From Nonomuraea turcica (GTDB lineage Bacteria; Actinomycetota; Actinomycetes; Streptosporangiales; Streptosporangiaceae), in NCBI RefSeq assembly GCF_030718205.1, contig NZ_JAUZQF010000030.1, positions 1-64,000 of the forward strand: a DNA stretch of 64,000 bases, read 5' to 3'. This document shows, piece by piece, positions 7,857 to 16,767 of the stretch. A model generated the notes under the pieces. The model was not told where the DNA came from and ran no database searches. It saw only the letters and a list, made by a program, of their open reading frames with translations. Position 1 is the first letter of the stretch. Each line of letters opens with the position of its first letter. A program made the position numbers and the translations under genes.

Positions 7857-8699
7857 CTAGGAGTTCTGGGAGTAGGTGTTGGTGACGGCGGCGATCCGGT
7901 CGGCGCTGGTTGTCTGATCCTCGGCGTCATTTCCGAGGTCAATGCCACCGGACAGCCAGCCGCCATCGATGGTGAACACGCTGCCGGTGATGAATGACGC
8001 GCTCTCACTGGCCAGGAACGCGACCAGGTTGGCAACCTCCCCGGTGCGCCCCGGTCGGCCCAGAGGAAACCGGCTGGCGACACCGAGCTCCTCGCCCAGC
8101 CTCCGCATGAGATCGTTACTGGCGATGTATCCAGGGCAGATGGCGTTGACCCGGATACCGACCGACCCCAGCTCCAGGGCAGCCGACTTGACCAGACCGA
8201 GCACACCGTGCTTCGACGCCGCGTACGCCGGTGACATCCGCACACCGGTGAGCCCGGCCGCCGACGAGGTGACCACAACCGAGCCACCACCCACGTCACG
8301 CATCGCTCGACCCGCTGCCTGCAGACCGAGCAGCACACCACGCAGGTTCACCGCCATCGTGCGGTCCCACTCCTCCAGCGGGTAGTCCAGAACACCAGCC
8401 CAATGCCCTATTGCAGCGTTGAGATGTGCGATATGCACGGCGCCATAACGGGCAACCGTCTCGCGGACCATCGCCTCGTTGTCCTCCCGCGATGCCACGT
8501 CGACCCGCACCCCGAACGCCTCGCCGCCGGCCGCCACGATCGTCTCGGCCGTCCGCTCAACTTTCTCGAAGGTACGTCCGGCGCAGCACACCCGCGCTCC
8601 CAGGGACGCCAGCGTTGCCGCGGTCGCCGCGCCAATACCGGACCCCGCCCCGGTCACCACCGCAACCCGCCCGGCCAGCGAAACCCTTCCTTGCTCCAT
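7857..8699 (-). CDS. SDR-family oxidoreductase (ECF41-associated)
   Basis: 280 residues from ATG at 8699, chosen because AGGAGG lies 8 bases upstream. Classical SDR: TGAGSGIG near 22, NAA in HLNAAIG, TSSAAG, catalytic YAASK and the C-terminal DGGW. The final stretch of about 30 residues (NDAEDQTTSADRIAAVTN) is a polar extension beyond the usual end. It is third in a minus-strand series with the carboxymuconolactone-decarboxylase-like and ECF41 sigma genes, a neighbour type known for ECF41. Confidence 0.92.
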   Translation of the reverse strand: MEQGRVSLAGRVAVVTGAGSGIGAATAATLASLGARVCCAGRTFEKVERTAETIVAAGGEAFGVRVDVASREDNEAMVRETVARYGAVHIAHLNAAIGHWAGVLDYPLEEWDRTMAVNLRGVLLGLQAAGRAMRDVGGGSVVVTSSAAGLTGVRMSPAYAASKHGVLGLVKSAALELGSVGIRVNAICPGYIASNDLMRRLGEELGVASRFPLGRPGRTGEVANLVAFLASESASFITGSVFTIDGGWLSGGIDLGNDAEDQTTSADRIAAVTNTYSQNS

Positions 8700-8810
8700 C
8701 ACGGTCACCTCCTGCTTCCTTTCCTGATCCAGATTCATGACATGTCTGACTGCAGGAGTGTCGTTTCCCGCTAGGGAACCGGGGAGCGGCCGGCGCTCCC
8801 GGCTCGGCCG

Positions 8811-9746
8811 TCAGCCCGTCGTCCAAGGCCGGAGCTTCTCGGGATTCAGGACCGACCAGATGTGCCTGATCCGTTCGCCCACGACATCGAACGACAGCAC
8901 CACCACGGTGACACCGTCTTGCTGAACCACCAGGCCGGGCTGGCCGTTGACCGTACGCTCCAGGATCGTCAGGCCCGGTGCCAGACCGGCGACGGTGACG
9001 AAGGCGCGGGCGATGCGCTGACCGCCTTCCATCGGGCGGAGCATGGCGCTGACCAAGCCGCCACCGTCGGCGGTCCCCGTGGCGTCGGGGGCGAGGAGAC
9101 CGATGAGAGCGTCGATGTCCTTGGCTTCCCAGGCCTGCTTGAAGTCCCTGACGATCCTGGCCTGCTGGGCCGTCGGAACCGCGGGCACCTCAGCCGCGTG
9201 AACGCGGCGGCGGGCCAACCAGGCCAGCTGGCGGCATGCCGCCGGACTACGGCCGACGACCACGGCCACTTCAGCGAAGGAGTAGCAGAAGACGTCGTGC
9301 AGGATGAACGCGACGCGCTCGGCCGGAGTCATCGATTCGAGCACGACGAGGAAGGCCATGTTGATCGACTCGTCAAGGGTGACCCGGTCGGCCGGGTCGA
9401 CCCTGCCGCCGCCCGGCCGCCCGTCGGTCCACTCCGTACGATCGGGCAGCGGCTCCGGGATCCATTCGCCTACGTACCTCTCGCGCTGGGCGCGTGCCGA
9501 GCCGAGCAGGTCGAGGCAGATGCGACTGGCGACCGTGGTGAACCAGGCGCCGGGCGAATCGATGGCCTCCCTCTGCCGCCGGGACATCGCGTACCAGCGG
9601 GCGTAGGTCTCCTGGACGACATCCTCGGCATCGGCCAGGGAGCCGAGGAGCCGGTAGGCGAGGTTGATCAGCTGACGCCGCTCGCTCATGATCGTACTCA
9701 GGCTCGGATCGAGCCGACCATGTCCTCGCTCGGACGGGATGGTCAT
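8811..9746 (-). CDS. RNA polymerase ECF sigma factor, ECF41 group (SigJ-like)
   Basis: 311 residues. Sigma region 2 (about 18-85) shows YRLLGSLADAEDVVQETYAR. Region 4 (about 130-185) shows SMTPAERVAFILHDVFCYSF and EVAVVVGRSPAACRQLAWLA. From about 195 to the end there is a SnoaL-like domain with ADGGGLVSAMLRP and the terminal NPEKL, the hallmarks of ECF41 factors, which use this domain in place of a separate anti-sigma factor. It follows the CMD-like gene by 40 bp on the same strand. Confidence 0.94.
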   Translation of the reverse strand: MTIPSERGHGRLDPSLSTIMSERRQLINLAYRLLGSLADAEDVVQETYARWYAMSRRQREAIDSPGAWFTTVASRICLDLLGSARAQRERYVGEWIPEPLPDRTEWTDGRPGGGRVDPADRVTLDESINMAFLVVLESMTPAERVAFILHDVFCYSFAEVAVVVGRSPAACRQLAWLARRRVHAAEVPAVPTAQQARIVRDFKQAWEAKDIDALIGLLAPDATGTADGGGLVSAMLRPMEGGQRIARAFVTVAGLAPGLTILERTVNGQPGLVVQQDGVTVVVLSFDVVGERIRHIWSVLNPEKLRPWTTG

Positions 9747-9786
9747 GATGTCGCCGACTCCCTTGGCCGCAACATGATCAATGTCG

Positions 9787-10278
9787 CTATCCGTGCTGGC
9801 CGATCTGGCCGATCTGGCCTACCTGGTAGTCGCCGGCGGGCTGCTGGGTGATGACGTTCAGCCGGTTGACGGTGTTCACGATGGCGATGAGGCCCACCAG
9901 GGCGGCGAGCTCGTCCTCGTCGTAGTGCTTGGCGGCGTTCGCCCAGACCTCATCGGAGACACCACCCGCGGCGTCGGCGATGCGGGTGCCCTGTTCGGCC
10001 AGTTCCAGCGCGGCCCGCTCGGCGTCAGTGAAGACCTGCGCCTCCCGCCACACCGCAACCAGAGTGAGCCGCACCGAAGTTTCCCCCGCGTACGCGGCTG
10101 CCTTGGTATGCATGTCGACACAGACGCTGCAGCCGTTGATCTGGCTGACGCGGAGCGCCACCAGTTCCTGCGTCGTGGCAGGCAAGGCCGGATCATGCGC
10201 GACCTTGCCCGCGGACAAGACATGCTTCAGCAGCTTCGCCGCGATCGGGCTGCCAAGGAAGTTGAGACGGGCGTTCAC
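9787..10278 (-). CDS. Carboxymuconolactone decarboxylase / AhpD-like protein
   Basis: 163 residues from GTG at 10278, which has AAGGAGG five bases upstream; the longer reading to 10389 has no ribosome site. It contains the AhpD-type redox motif INGCSVCVDMH (CxxCxxxH), so a peroxidase-like or reductase role is likely. The C-terminus is a repeat, VGQIGQIGQHG. ECF41 sigma factors typically control neighbours of this class (carboxymuconolactone decarboxylase, oxidoreductase or epimerase). Confidence 0.9.
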   Translation of the reverse strand: MNARLNFLGSPIAAKLLKHVLSAGKVAHDPALPATTQELVALRVSQINGCSVCVDMHTKAAAYAGETSVRLTLVAVWREAQVFTDAERAALELAEQGTRIADAAGGVSDEVWANAAKHYDEDELAALVGLIAIVNTVNRLNVITQQPAGDYQVGQIGQIGQHG

Positions 10279-10315
10279 ACTGTCCTCCTTGTCGTGTTGG
10301 CTGTTACACCCCACC

Positions 10316-10342
10316 GACGAAACGGTCCGGCGAAATGTCACA
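10316..10342 (-). promoter_or_regulatory. Candidate ECF41 promoter of the CMD gene
   Basis: Minus strand: TGTGACA at 10342-10336, 16 bases, CGTC at 10319-10316. From memory, ECF41 promoters read TGTCACA, about 16 bases, CGTC, so there is one mismatch in the -35. The -10 lies about 38 bases upstream of the GTG start. Autoregulation of the operon by the encoded sigma factor would be normal for the group. Confidence 0.55.
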
Positions 10343-10389
10343 GCCAACCGAATGTGATATGCGTCTCCCTCTCGCGACGCTACGGGCAT

Positions 10390-10728
10390 GGCCGCTGATG
10401 TCCGCAGGGCCGCCGAACTCCGCCAAGCCGGCGCCGCGCTCGGCGCCTCAGGACAACCTGGCCATGCGGCGGGCGCTGGGGTTTAAGCTCATGACCCAGG
10501 GCCGCCACCTGATGAGCTTCCGCGGTCGTTGAAGCCGGACTCCGGGACGTCCTCTTCCGTGATCTACAGGAACCCCTGCTCCGCCGCCATCGATGTCGGC
10601 GATCACGTAACTCCGTGATCGTCGACACAGAACGAGCGGCCCCGGGTGAGTTCCCTGTCCCCCGGGGAGACCGGGCCGAAATCGATCACCGGCCCCCGAG
10701 TTGAGATCGGCCTCGCCCGCTCACCGTG
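10390..10728. other. Stretch without a recognisable gene
   Basis: About 340 bp between the CMD promoter region and the frameshifted secreted-protein gene. Only short open stretches are present and none resembles a known family. No strong hairpin or repeat was noticed. Confidence 0.5.
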
Positions 10729-11306
10729 TCACGCCTTCTTGGTCCACTGCTTGTAGTGAACCCCGACGGGCTTCATCGCCATGCCGAAGCCGAGGAACTT
10801 CTCCTCACTCCCGAAGTTGCCGTTCGACCACATCTCGAAGGTGTACACCTTGTAGCAGGGGTAGGCCTCCACGTACCCCATCCTTCCCTTCGGCACCTCA
10901 TAGCGCGTCTGTATCTCTACCGAGTAGCTCTTGGAGACCTTGAAACCCACTTCACCGGAGATCAGGTCGTAGTCGGCCGCTATGGTCGTTGACACCTCCG
11001 CCGACACCGCCTTGCTTTTGGATATCACCAGGGTCGTCGGGCCTCTGCCTTCAGTGCTTGCGATCATTTTGTCCTTGGTGAGCCTGCACTTTTTCCCGAT
11101 GAACTTCTTCTTCCTCACGCGCAAAAGGCGAAGCACACGGGCTTCGCAGCGGCCGACTGAAAAGCGCTGCCGACGCTGTCCGCCGCGGCTGCGGCCACCC
11201 TCGTTGTCGGAGCGGCGCTCCCTAACCCTCCCGCCGGCGCCGCCACGGCGGTACCGGTGTTGAGCATTCCGAGCGTTACGATGCCGGCCTTTGCCTTATC
11301 GTGCAC
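10729..11306 (-). pseudogene. Secreted beta-rich protein, frameshifted
   Basis: GTG at 11306 (GGGAG upstream) starts a signal-peptide-like sequence VHDKAKAGIVTLGMLNTGTA then VAAPAGG, running in one frame to about 11118. The rest follows in another frame to 10729: RVRKKKFIGKKCRLTKDKMI, SKAVSAEVSTTIAADYDLIS, PKGRMGYVEAYPCYKVYTFE. One extra T in the CTTTTG run near 11120 would rejoin the halves into about 190 residues, so this is either a single mutation or a sequencing error. The later part recalls secreted DUF6426-like or aerolysin-type beta proteins, but I cannot name the family. Confidence 0.55.
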
Positions 11307-11476
11307 GGTTTCTCCCTGCTTGATTGCAGCGTTCGATCGCGTGACAGACCCCAGTCGCCGGACGGGCGTCATCGTCCCCGAGCAACAGATGGACCGTCGC
11401 CAAGACCGTAAAAGACGTCGCACCTTCGGGCCACTGTGCATGGTGCTCAACTCCGGGTGCTGGTTGTGCACGGTGC

Positions 11477-12042
11477 TCAGGTGATCCAGGCGGTGGTGAT
11501 GCGGAGGGCGTGGACGACGTCGTGGATGCCGGCGCCGCTAGTCAGCAGGTCGTCTCTCCAGCGGGCTCTGGCCATGGTAAAGGGCCACACGACCAGGGGT
11601 GGTACGGGCGGCGGCCAGGGCGTGTGCGGCCTGGGTGTAGGCCGCACACCGTCGCGCTGAGCGGGTGCGGGCCGCTGATGCTCAGTGCGTAGCCCGGGTT
11701 GTCGCGTACCAGGCGGCGCAGGGCCTCGCCCTGCCCTCGGGCCTGGCCGCCGGAGCCGTCCGCGTCCTCGTTGTCGGCGATGAGACAGATCAGGTGTTCC
11801 TTGATGACGGCTACGCCTTCATGGGCCGGCCCGGACACGTACTGGCCGACACTATCCGCGACGCGCTGCGCAACAGAATGCTGAACCTGCTGCCTGGCAA
11901 GCGCACGGCCCTCTGCACGCTGCCCCGGGAGGTCGCGGCGTTCCTCACGCACCTCTTCGAGCTCGCACTGGGGCGTCACCTCCGGCCGCGAATCGGGGGG
12001 CTGCTTCCCGCTTCGCCCAGGCCGCCGAGGCGCATCGGGCAC
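11477..12042 (-). pseudogene. Unrecognised actinobacterial protein, frameshifted
   Basis: One minus-strand frame gives GVAVIKEHLICLIADNEDAD and VRDNPGYALSISGPHPLSAT. Another frame closer to the stop gives TTLVVWPFTMARARWRDDLL then TSGAGIHDVVHALRITTAWI and the stop at 11477. The two halves look like consecutive parts of one small protein separated by a frameshift around 11600-11640. I do not know a function. Confidence 0.4.
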
Positions 12043-12108
12043 TCGAACGACGGGACGTCCACGGAAAGATCATCCTAACCACGTTACTGACCCCGGTTGC
12101 CACGCCAC

Positions 12109-12142
12109 TGAACACGTGTTTATTGTAGTAAACATGTGTTCA
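12109..12142. promoter_or_regulatory. Near-perfect 14-bp inverted repeat over the TetR start codon
   Basis: TGAACACGTGTTTA at 12109-12122 and TAAACATGTGTTCA at 12129-12142 are complementary with one mismatch and a 6-base spacer. The ATG at 12134 lies inside the right arm. This is the form expected of a TetR-dimer operator. Because it covers the translation start and no ribosome site precedes that ATG, the transcript may be leaderless and autorepressed. Confidence 0.8.
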
Positions 12143-12808
12143 GCTCTTTCATCGGATCTGACTGCTCAGGCCAAGATCCGTAATGCCGCCATCGCGCACT
12201 TCGCCCGCGACGGCTTCCAGAAGACAAACCTGCGTGCCATCGCGGCCACCGCAGGAGTGAGCGCCGCCCTGATCATTCGCCACTTCGGCAGCAAGGACCA
12301 TCTGCGCAGCGTCTGCGACGACCATGTCCTGCAGATACTGGTGCGGCGGGCCCGGACCTCCGCCCGCCCGGCCGGCGTGCAGGATCTGTCCCGCGAATAT
12401 CTGGCGAACCCGGAGGAATACGGCCTCCACGTGCAGTACATGGTGCGCGCGATCGAGGAGGACTCCTCGGCGGCCACCACGTTCGTCAACACGCTGGTGG
12501 AGGAGACCGAGGAGCTCTTCCAAGCCGGAATCGCCGATGGCTCGATGCGCCCCTCCTCGGACGTGCGGGCGCTGGCCGTGCTCACCGTGCTGATCAGCCT
12601 CGCCACGCTGACCATGGCGCCAGCCCTGACGCGGGCGCTCGGTTACGAACGCATGGGCCTCGACGTGCTGCAGCGCGTCGGGCTGCCCATGATCGAGATC
12701 TACACCCACGGCATGTACGTGGACGACACGATGCTCAAGGCCGCCCGGACCGCCTGGGAGGCCCAGCAGGGAGATCATTTCCAGCGCAAGGACACCCATC
12801 ATGGCTGA
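12134..12808 (+). CDS. TetR-family repressor of the adjacent ABC exporter
   Basis: 224 residues from ATG at 12134; an alternative GTG lies at 12116, and both starts are inside the operator dyad. DNA-binding domain at about residues 10-55: IRNAAIAHFARDGFQKTNLR then AIAATAGVSAALIIRHFGSK. First gene of an operon: its end overlaps the ABC ATPase start by 8 bp. Regulators placed like this normally sense a drug or metabolite exported by the downstream pump. Confidence 0.9.
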   Translation: MCSALSSDLTAQAKIRNAAIAHFARDGFQKTNLRAIAATAGVSAALIIRHFGSKDHLRSVCDDHVLQILVRRARTSARPAGVQDLSREYLANPEEYGLHVQYMVRAIEEDSSAATTFVNTLVEETEELFQAGIADGSMRPSSDVRALAVLTVLISLATLTMAPALTRALGYERMGLDVLQRVGLPMIEIYTHGMYVDDTMLKAARTAWEAQQGDHFQRKDTHHG

Positions 12809-13733
12809 GACCGATGCCATCACTATGGCCGGACTGGTCAAGTCGTTCGGCCCGACCCGGGCACTGAACGGCCTCGACCTCGTCGTACGGGTCGGCGAGG
12901 TGCACGGATTCCTCGGGCCCAACGGCGCGGGGAAGAGCACCACCATCAGGATCCTGCTGGGCCTGATGCGCCCCGATGCGGGCACCGCCCGGCTGCTCGG
13001 CGGCGACCCCTGGACACAGGCCGGCGAACTGCACCGCCGCCTGGCGTACGTGCCCGGCGACGTCACCCTGTGGCCCAACCTGTCCGGCGGCGAGGCCATC
13101 GACCTGCTCGGCCGGCTGCGCGGCGGCCTCGACCGGCGGCGCCGGGACGAACTGATCGAACGCTTCGACCTCGACCCGCGCAAGAAGGGCCGCACCTACT
13201 CCAAAGGCAACCGGCAGAAGGTGGCCCTGGTCGCCGCGCTGTGCTCCGATGCCGAACTCCTCGTCTTCGACGAACCCACCTCCGGCCTGGACCCGCTGAT
13301 GGAGGAGGTCTTCCGGCAGACGATCCAGGAAGTGCAGCGCGCGGGTGACCGTACGGTGCTGCTGTCCAGCCACATCCTCTCCGAGGTCGAGGCGCTCTGC
13401 GACCACGTCACGATCATCCGCGACGGCCGTACCGTGGAGTCCGGCACCATGGCCGAGCTGCGCCACCTCACCCGCACCGCCATCGAGGCCGAGCTGGCCG
13501 GCTCACCGGACGGGCTGGCCGGCCTGCCGGGGGTGCACGGTCTGCGTGCCGACGGCGGCCGGGTGCGCTTCAGCGTCGACGCCGCCGCGCTGGACGCGGC
13601 GTTGCGTCAGCTCACCGCAGCGGGCGTGCGCAGCCTGGTCAGCCGGCCGCCGACGCTGGAGGAGCTGTTCCTGCGGCATTACGACCGCGCGGGCGCGAGC
13701 GCCGCTGGCAGGCACGCGGAGGCGGCACGATGA
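12801..13733 (+). CDS. ABC exporter ATP-binding protein (DrrA/TnrB2-like)
   Basis: 310 residues, the ATPase subunit of a two-gene exporter. Walker A LGPNGAGKST (about 41-50), Walker B LLVFDEPTSGLDP (about 153-165), a signature region KGNRQKVALVAAL in place of LSGGQ, and the H-loop LLSSHILSEVE. The C-terminal extension (about 215-310), ending TLEELFLRHYD, is typical of DrrA-type antibiotic/daunorubicin-like exporters. The stop overlaps the permease ATG (ATGA). Confidence 0.95.
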   Translation: MAETDAITMAGLVKSFGPTRALNGLDLVVRVGEVHGFLGPNGAGKSTTIRILLGLMRPDAGTARLLGGDPWTQAGELHRRLAYVPGDVTLWPNLSGGEAIDLLGRLRGGLDRRRRDELIERFDLDPRKKGRTYSKGNRQKVALVAALCSDAELLVFDEPTSGLDPLMEEVFRQTIQEVQRAGDRTVLLSSHILSEVEALCDHVTIIRDGRTVESGTMAELRHLTRTAIEAELAGSPDGLAGLPGVHGLRADGGRVRFSVDAAALDAALRQLTAAGVRSLVSRPPTLEELFLRHYDRAGASAAGRHAEAAR

Positions 13734-15340
13734 ACCCCTTGACCGGCACCGGAAAGCTCGTCCGCCTGGTGTTGCGGCGTGACCGGTGGCTGCTGCCCCT
13801 GTGGGTGGTCTTCATCTGCCTGGTCCCCGTGGTGTTCGTCGGCGCGTTCACCGGGGCGTACCCTACGGCCGAGGCTCGTCAGGCCTACTACGAGACCAGC
13901 GTCCACACCAGGGCCTTCACCGTCGCCTACGGCGTGCTGAACGGCTCCAGCCTCGGCGAGCTTGTGGCCTGGCGGTCGGGGTTCGTCACGTTCATGGTCG
14001 GGCTGCTCGCCCTGCTCACGGTCGTCCGGCACACGCGTACGGAAGAGGAGGCCGGGCGGCGCGAGTTGGTCGGGGCGACCGCGGTGGCGCGGCACGCGAA
14101 CCTGGCCGCCGCCCTGATCGTCACCTGTGTGGCCAGCCTCGTCCTGGGCGTGGCGTCGGCGTTGGCGTTGATCGGCCAGGACCTGCCGGTGGCGGGTTCC
14201 CTGGCGCTCGGGCTCGGGTTCGCGACGGCCGGCTGCGTGTTCGCCGCGATCGGCGCCGTGACCGCGCAGCTCACGACGGGCGCGGGCGGCGCACGCGCCA
14301 TCGGGATCACCGTGCTCGGCGCCGCGCTCATCCTGCGCGGCATCGGGGACATCGCGGGACAGAGCAGTGACGGGCCGGCCTGGGTGTCGTGGCTGACGCC
14401 GCTCGGCTGGGCGGAGGCGCTGCGGCCCTACAGCGGCGAACGTTGGTGGGTCCTCGCGCCCGCAGCCATCGTCGTCATCGCGCTCAGTGCGCTGGCCGTA
14501 GTGCTGTCGGCGCGGCGCGACCTCGGCAGCGGCATGTTCCAGGCCCGGCTGGGGCCGGCCGCCGCGGGACCGCGCCTGCGCAGCCCGCTGGCGCTGGCCT
14601 GGCGGCTGCACCGCGGCCCGCTGATCAGCAGGGTCGCGGGGCTCACGCTGGTCGGGTTGGTGATCGGCGCGATGTCGGCGAGCCTCGGCGCGCTGATGGA
14701 CAACAGCGGTGCCGCGGCGAGAGAGGTGCTCGCCCGGCTCGGCGGTCCGGGCACGCTCGTGGACCAGTTCCTCGTGCCCATGATGACCATGCTCGGCCTG
14801 GTCAGCGCCTGCTTCGCGATCCAGTCCGCGCTGTTGCTCAGGAAGGAAGAGCGCGACGGCCGGGCTGAGCCCCTGCTGGCCACGCCGGTCAAGCGGCTGC
14901 GCTGGGTGGGCAGCCACTTCGCCTTCGCGCTGCTCGGTCCTGCGCTCGGGGTGGTGGCCTTCGGGGCGGCCGCCGGCCTGGCGCACGGACTCAACACCGG
15001 CGACGTCGCCCGTGAGCTGCCCCGGCTCCTGACCGCCGCACTCGTGCAGCTCCCGGTGGTGTGGGTGTTCACCGGGATCGCGTTCGCGCTGTTCGGGCTG
15101 CTGCCCCGGCTGGTCGCCGGCACGTTCGCCGTGGCCATGGTGACCATGCTGTTCGGCTGGGTCGGCGGGGAGCTGCAGCTCGACCAATGGGTCATCGACC
15201 TGTCGGTCTTCGAGCACGTACCGAAACTTCCCGGCGGGGACATGGCGGCCGCGCCTCTGATCATCATGACCGTCGCCGCGGCAGCCTTCGTCGCGGTCGG
15301 CCTGGCCGGATTCACCCGACGCGACATGCCCACCACCTGA
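13730..15340 (+). CDS. ABC exporter permease (TnrB3/polyketide-antibiotic type)
   Basis: 536 residues with about twelve hydrophobic segments in two similar halves, as in actinomycete polyketide/tetronasin exporter permeases. The first half has TEEEAGRRELVGATAVARHA and the second RKEERDGRAEPLLATPVKRL, equivalent cytoplasmic loops. It forms the membrane channel for the ATPase encoded immediately upstream (4-bp overlap). Probable role: self-resistance or drug export under the TetR gene. Confidence 0.93.
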   Translation: MNPLTGTGKLVRLVLRRDRWLLPLWVVFICLVPVVFVGAFTGAYPTAEARQAYYETSVHTRAFTVAYGVLNGSSLGELVAWRSGFVTFMVGLLALLTVVRHTRTEEEAGRRELVGATAVARHANLAAALIVTCVASLVLGVASALALIGQDLPVAGSLALGLGFATAGCVFAAIGAVTAQLTTGAGGARAIGITVLGAALILRGIGDIAGQSSDGPAWVSWLTPLGWAEALRPYSGERWWVLAPAAIVVIALSALAVVLSARRDLGSGMFQARLGPAAAGPRLRSPLALAWRLHRGPLISRVAGLTLVGLVIGAMSASLGALMDNSGAAAREVLARLGGPGTLVDQFLVPMMTMLGLVSACFAIQSALLLRKEERDGRAEPLLATPVKRLRWVGSHFAFALLGPALGVVAFGAAAGLAHGLNTGDVARELPRLLTAALVQLPVVWVFTGIAFALFGLLPRLVAGTFAVAMVTMLFGWVGGELQLDQWVIDLSVFEHVPKLPGGDMAAAPLIIMTVAAAAFVAVGLAGFTRRDMPTT

Positions 15341-15354
15341 GCCTGGAGGACATC

Positions 15355-16173
15355 ATGGGAGTGACCCTTCCTACCCTGACCCCGCTGCAGGAAACCCTGT
15401 GGGTGACGCTGTGCGGCCGAGCACTCGACAGCCGCCTGCCAAGCCCCATGCTCGGAGACCGCATGGCCTACGAGATCATCCAAAAGACCGGCTACGACCA
15501 CCGCAAACTCCGCTGGAGCGCGGCCTCGGCCATCGACGTCGCCCAGCGCGCCAAGAAACTGGACGAGATCGCGCAGCAGTTCATCGCCCGCCATCCCAAC
15601 GCGATCGGCATCGACCTTGGGGCCGGCCTCGACACCCGGGCCCTCCGCATCGACCCGCCGCCCACGGCTGACTGGTATGACGTCGACTTCCCCGAAGTCG
15701 TGGACGCCCGGCACCGGGTCATCCCCGATCGGCCGCACACGCACACGATCGGCGCGGACCTGACCGAGCCCGGCTGGCTGGAGGCGCTCCCCGCCGACCG
15801 CCCCGCCGTGATCGTCGCCGACGGCGTGCTGCCCTTCCTCTCCCAGGAAGAGATAATCACTCTGCTGGACCGTCTCACCAGCCACTTTCCCAGCGGGGAG
15901 ATAGCGTTCAACGTCTACACCCGATTCACCGTCTGGGCCGCGAAACACTACTCTGGCAGCCGGTTCCTAGTTCCCCTCTTCAAGTCCCCCGGCTTCGACC
16001 GCCTCGACCCCGTACGGTGGAACCCGCGACTGACCCTGATCCGGCACATCCTGCTCACCCGGGAGCCCGAGGTCGACCAGTTCCCGACGGCCCTGCGCCT
16101 GTGGACCCGACTGTCGGCGCTCAGCACGACCTTCTCCAGGCTGGGCACCACGGTCGCGCACTACCGTTTCTGA
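15355..16173 (+). CDS. Class I SAM methyltransferase, LCMT/PPM family
   Basis: 272 residues from ATG at 15355, preceded by GGAGG at 15345-15349. Family marks (PF04072): RALDSRLPSPMLGD near the start, the SAM-binding GIDLGAGLDTRALRI, WYDVDFPEVVDAR and VIVADGVLPFLSQEE. It methylates small O- or carboxyl groups in related enzymes; the substrate here is unknown. Only 14 bp separate it from the exporter permease, so it is probably the fourth gene of that operon. Confidence 0.92.
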   Translation: MGVTLPTLTPLQETLWVTLCGRALDSRLPSPMLGDRMAYEIIQKTGYDHRKLRWSAASAIDVAQRAKKLDEIAQQFIARHPNAIGIDLGAGLDTRALRIDPPPTADWYDVDFPEVVDARHRVIPDRPHTHTIGADLTEPGWLEALPADRPAVIVADGVLPFLSQEEIITLLDRLTSHFPSGEIAFNVYTRFTVWAAKHYSGSRFLVPLFKSPGFDRLDPVRWNPRLTLIRHILLTREPEVDQFPTALRLWTRLSALSTTFSRLGTTVAHYRF

Positions 16174-16190
16174 CGATTCCGGCCGGCGAC

Positions 16191-16395
16191 TCACGCCGGG
16201 TCGGGCAGGTCCATCGCCGCCAGCCGGGCCGGGTCGACCAGGGCCGCGATCCCGCGATCCGTCAGCTCCAGACACCGCCGCACGTGCTCCACCACCACGA
16301 CTGGCACCTCGCGAGCCTTGGCGAAGCGGCCCAGTCGCTGAAAGCACTTGAGCGCGAGCGTCAACGCCAACAGGTGTTCATCGGTGCCGGTCTTC
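16191..16395 (-). pseudogene. Tn3-family transposase N-terminal fragment (DUF4158-like)
   Basis: The minus strand reads AWAREKTGTDEHLLALTLAL, KCFQRLGRFAKAREVPVVVV and EHVRRCLEL, the pattern of the N-terminal domain of Tn3-type transposases (LKCYQRLG-F, VV-HVR). It then changes to TDRGIAALVDPARLAAMDLP and a stop, which does not belong to the family. About 45 codons of transposase survive. Confidence 0.55.
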
Positions 16396-16399
16396 TCCC

Positions 16400-16767
16400 G
16401 CGCCCACGCCCTCTCCTCCTGTCAAGGAGAGAAGAACAAATACAACTCACGCGTCATCATCAACCGCGGGAACACCCGACAGGCGGTCCGCTCCACCGAG
16501 GGCCGCCACGGCTCTGCGACTGCGGTGTCGACGCTCTCACGGTGTTGTCATGCGAGATGACAAGCCGGAGAGTTCGGGTACGGCGCGGCCGCAGCGTCGG
16601 CACTGGGTGTGACTCTGTCGGGAATCTTGGTGAAGGTCGGGCTTATCGCCCTCCCCGCCACCAGACGGGCCGAGGGAAGCAGTGGTTGTCGAGATATTGC
16701 TGGAAGATTCAGCCGAGACAGGGCCAGGTCCAGCAGCTCGTCGGCGCGGTCGCCGTCGAGGATGGGA
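16400..16767. other. Stretch without a recognisable gene
   Basis: About 370 bp. The minus strand near 16560-16620 contains TQCRRCGRAVPELSG, a single CxxC like part of a zinc ribbon, but nothing extends it. A 20-bp sequence at 16611-16630 recurs at 17409-17428 with 18 matches. Confidence 0.4.

Noticed and set aside
13679..15948. Long minus-strand open frames (up to 512 codons) opposite the ABC permease and methyltransferase genes
   Set aside because: Low-complexity Arg/Pro/Gln/His-rich translations typical of antisense frames in high-GC genes; no ribosome sites; the plus-strand genes have clear family motifs.
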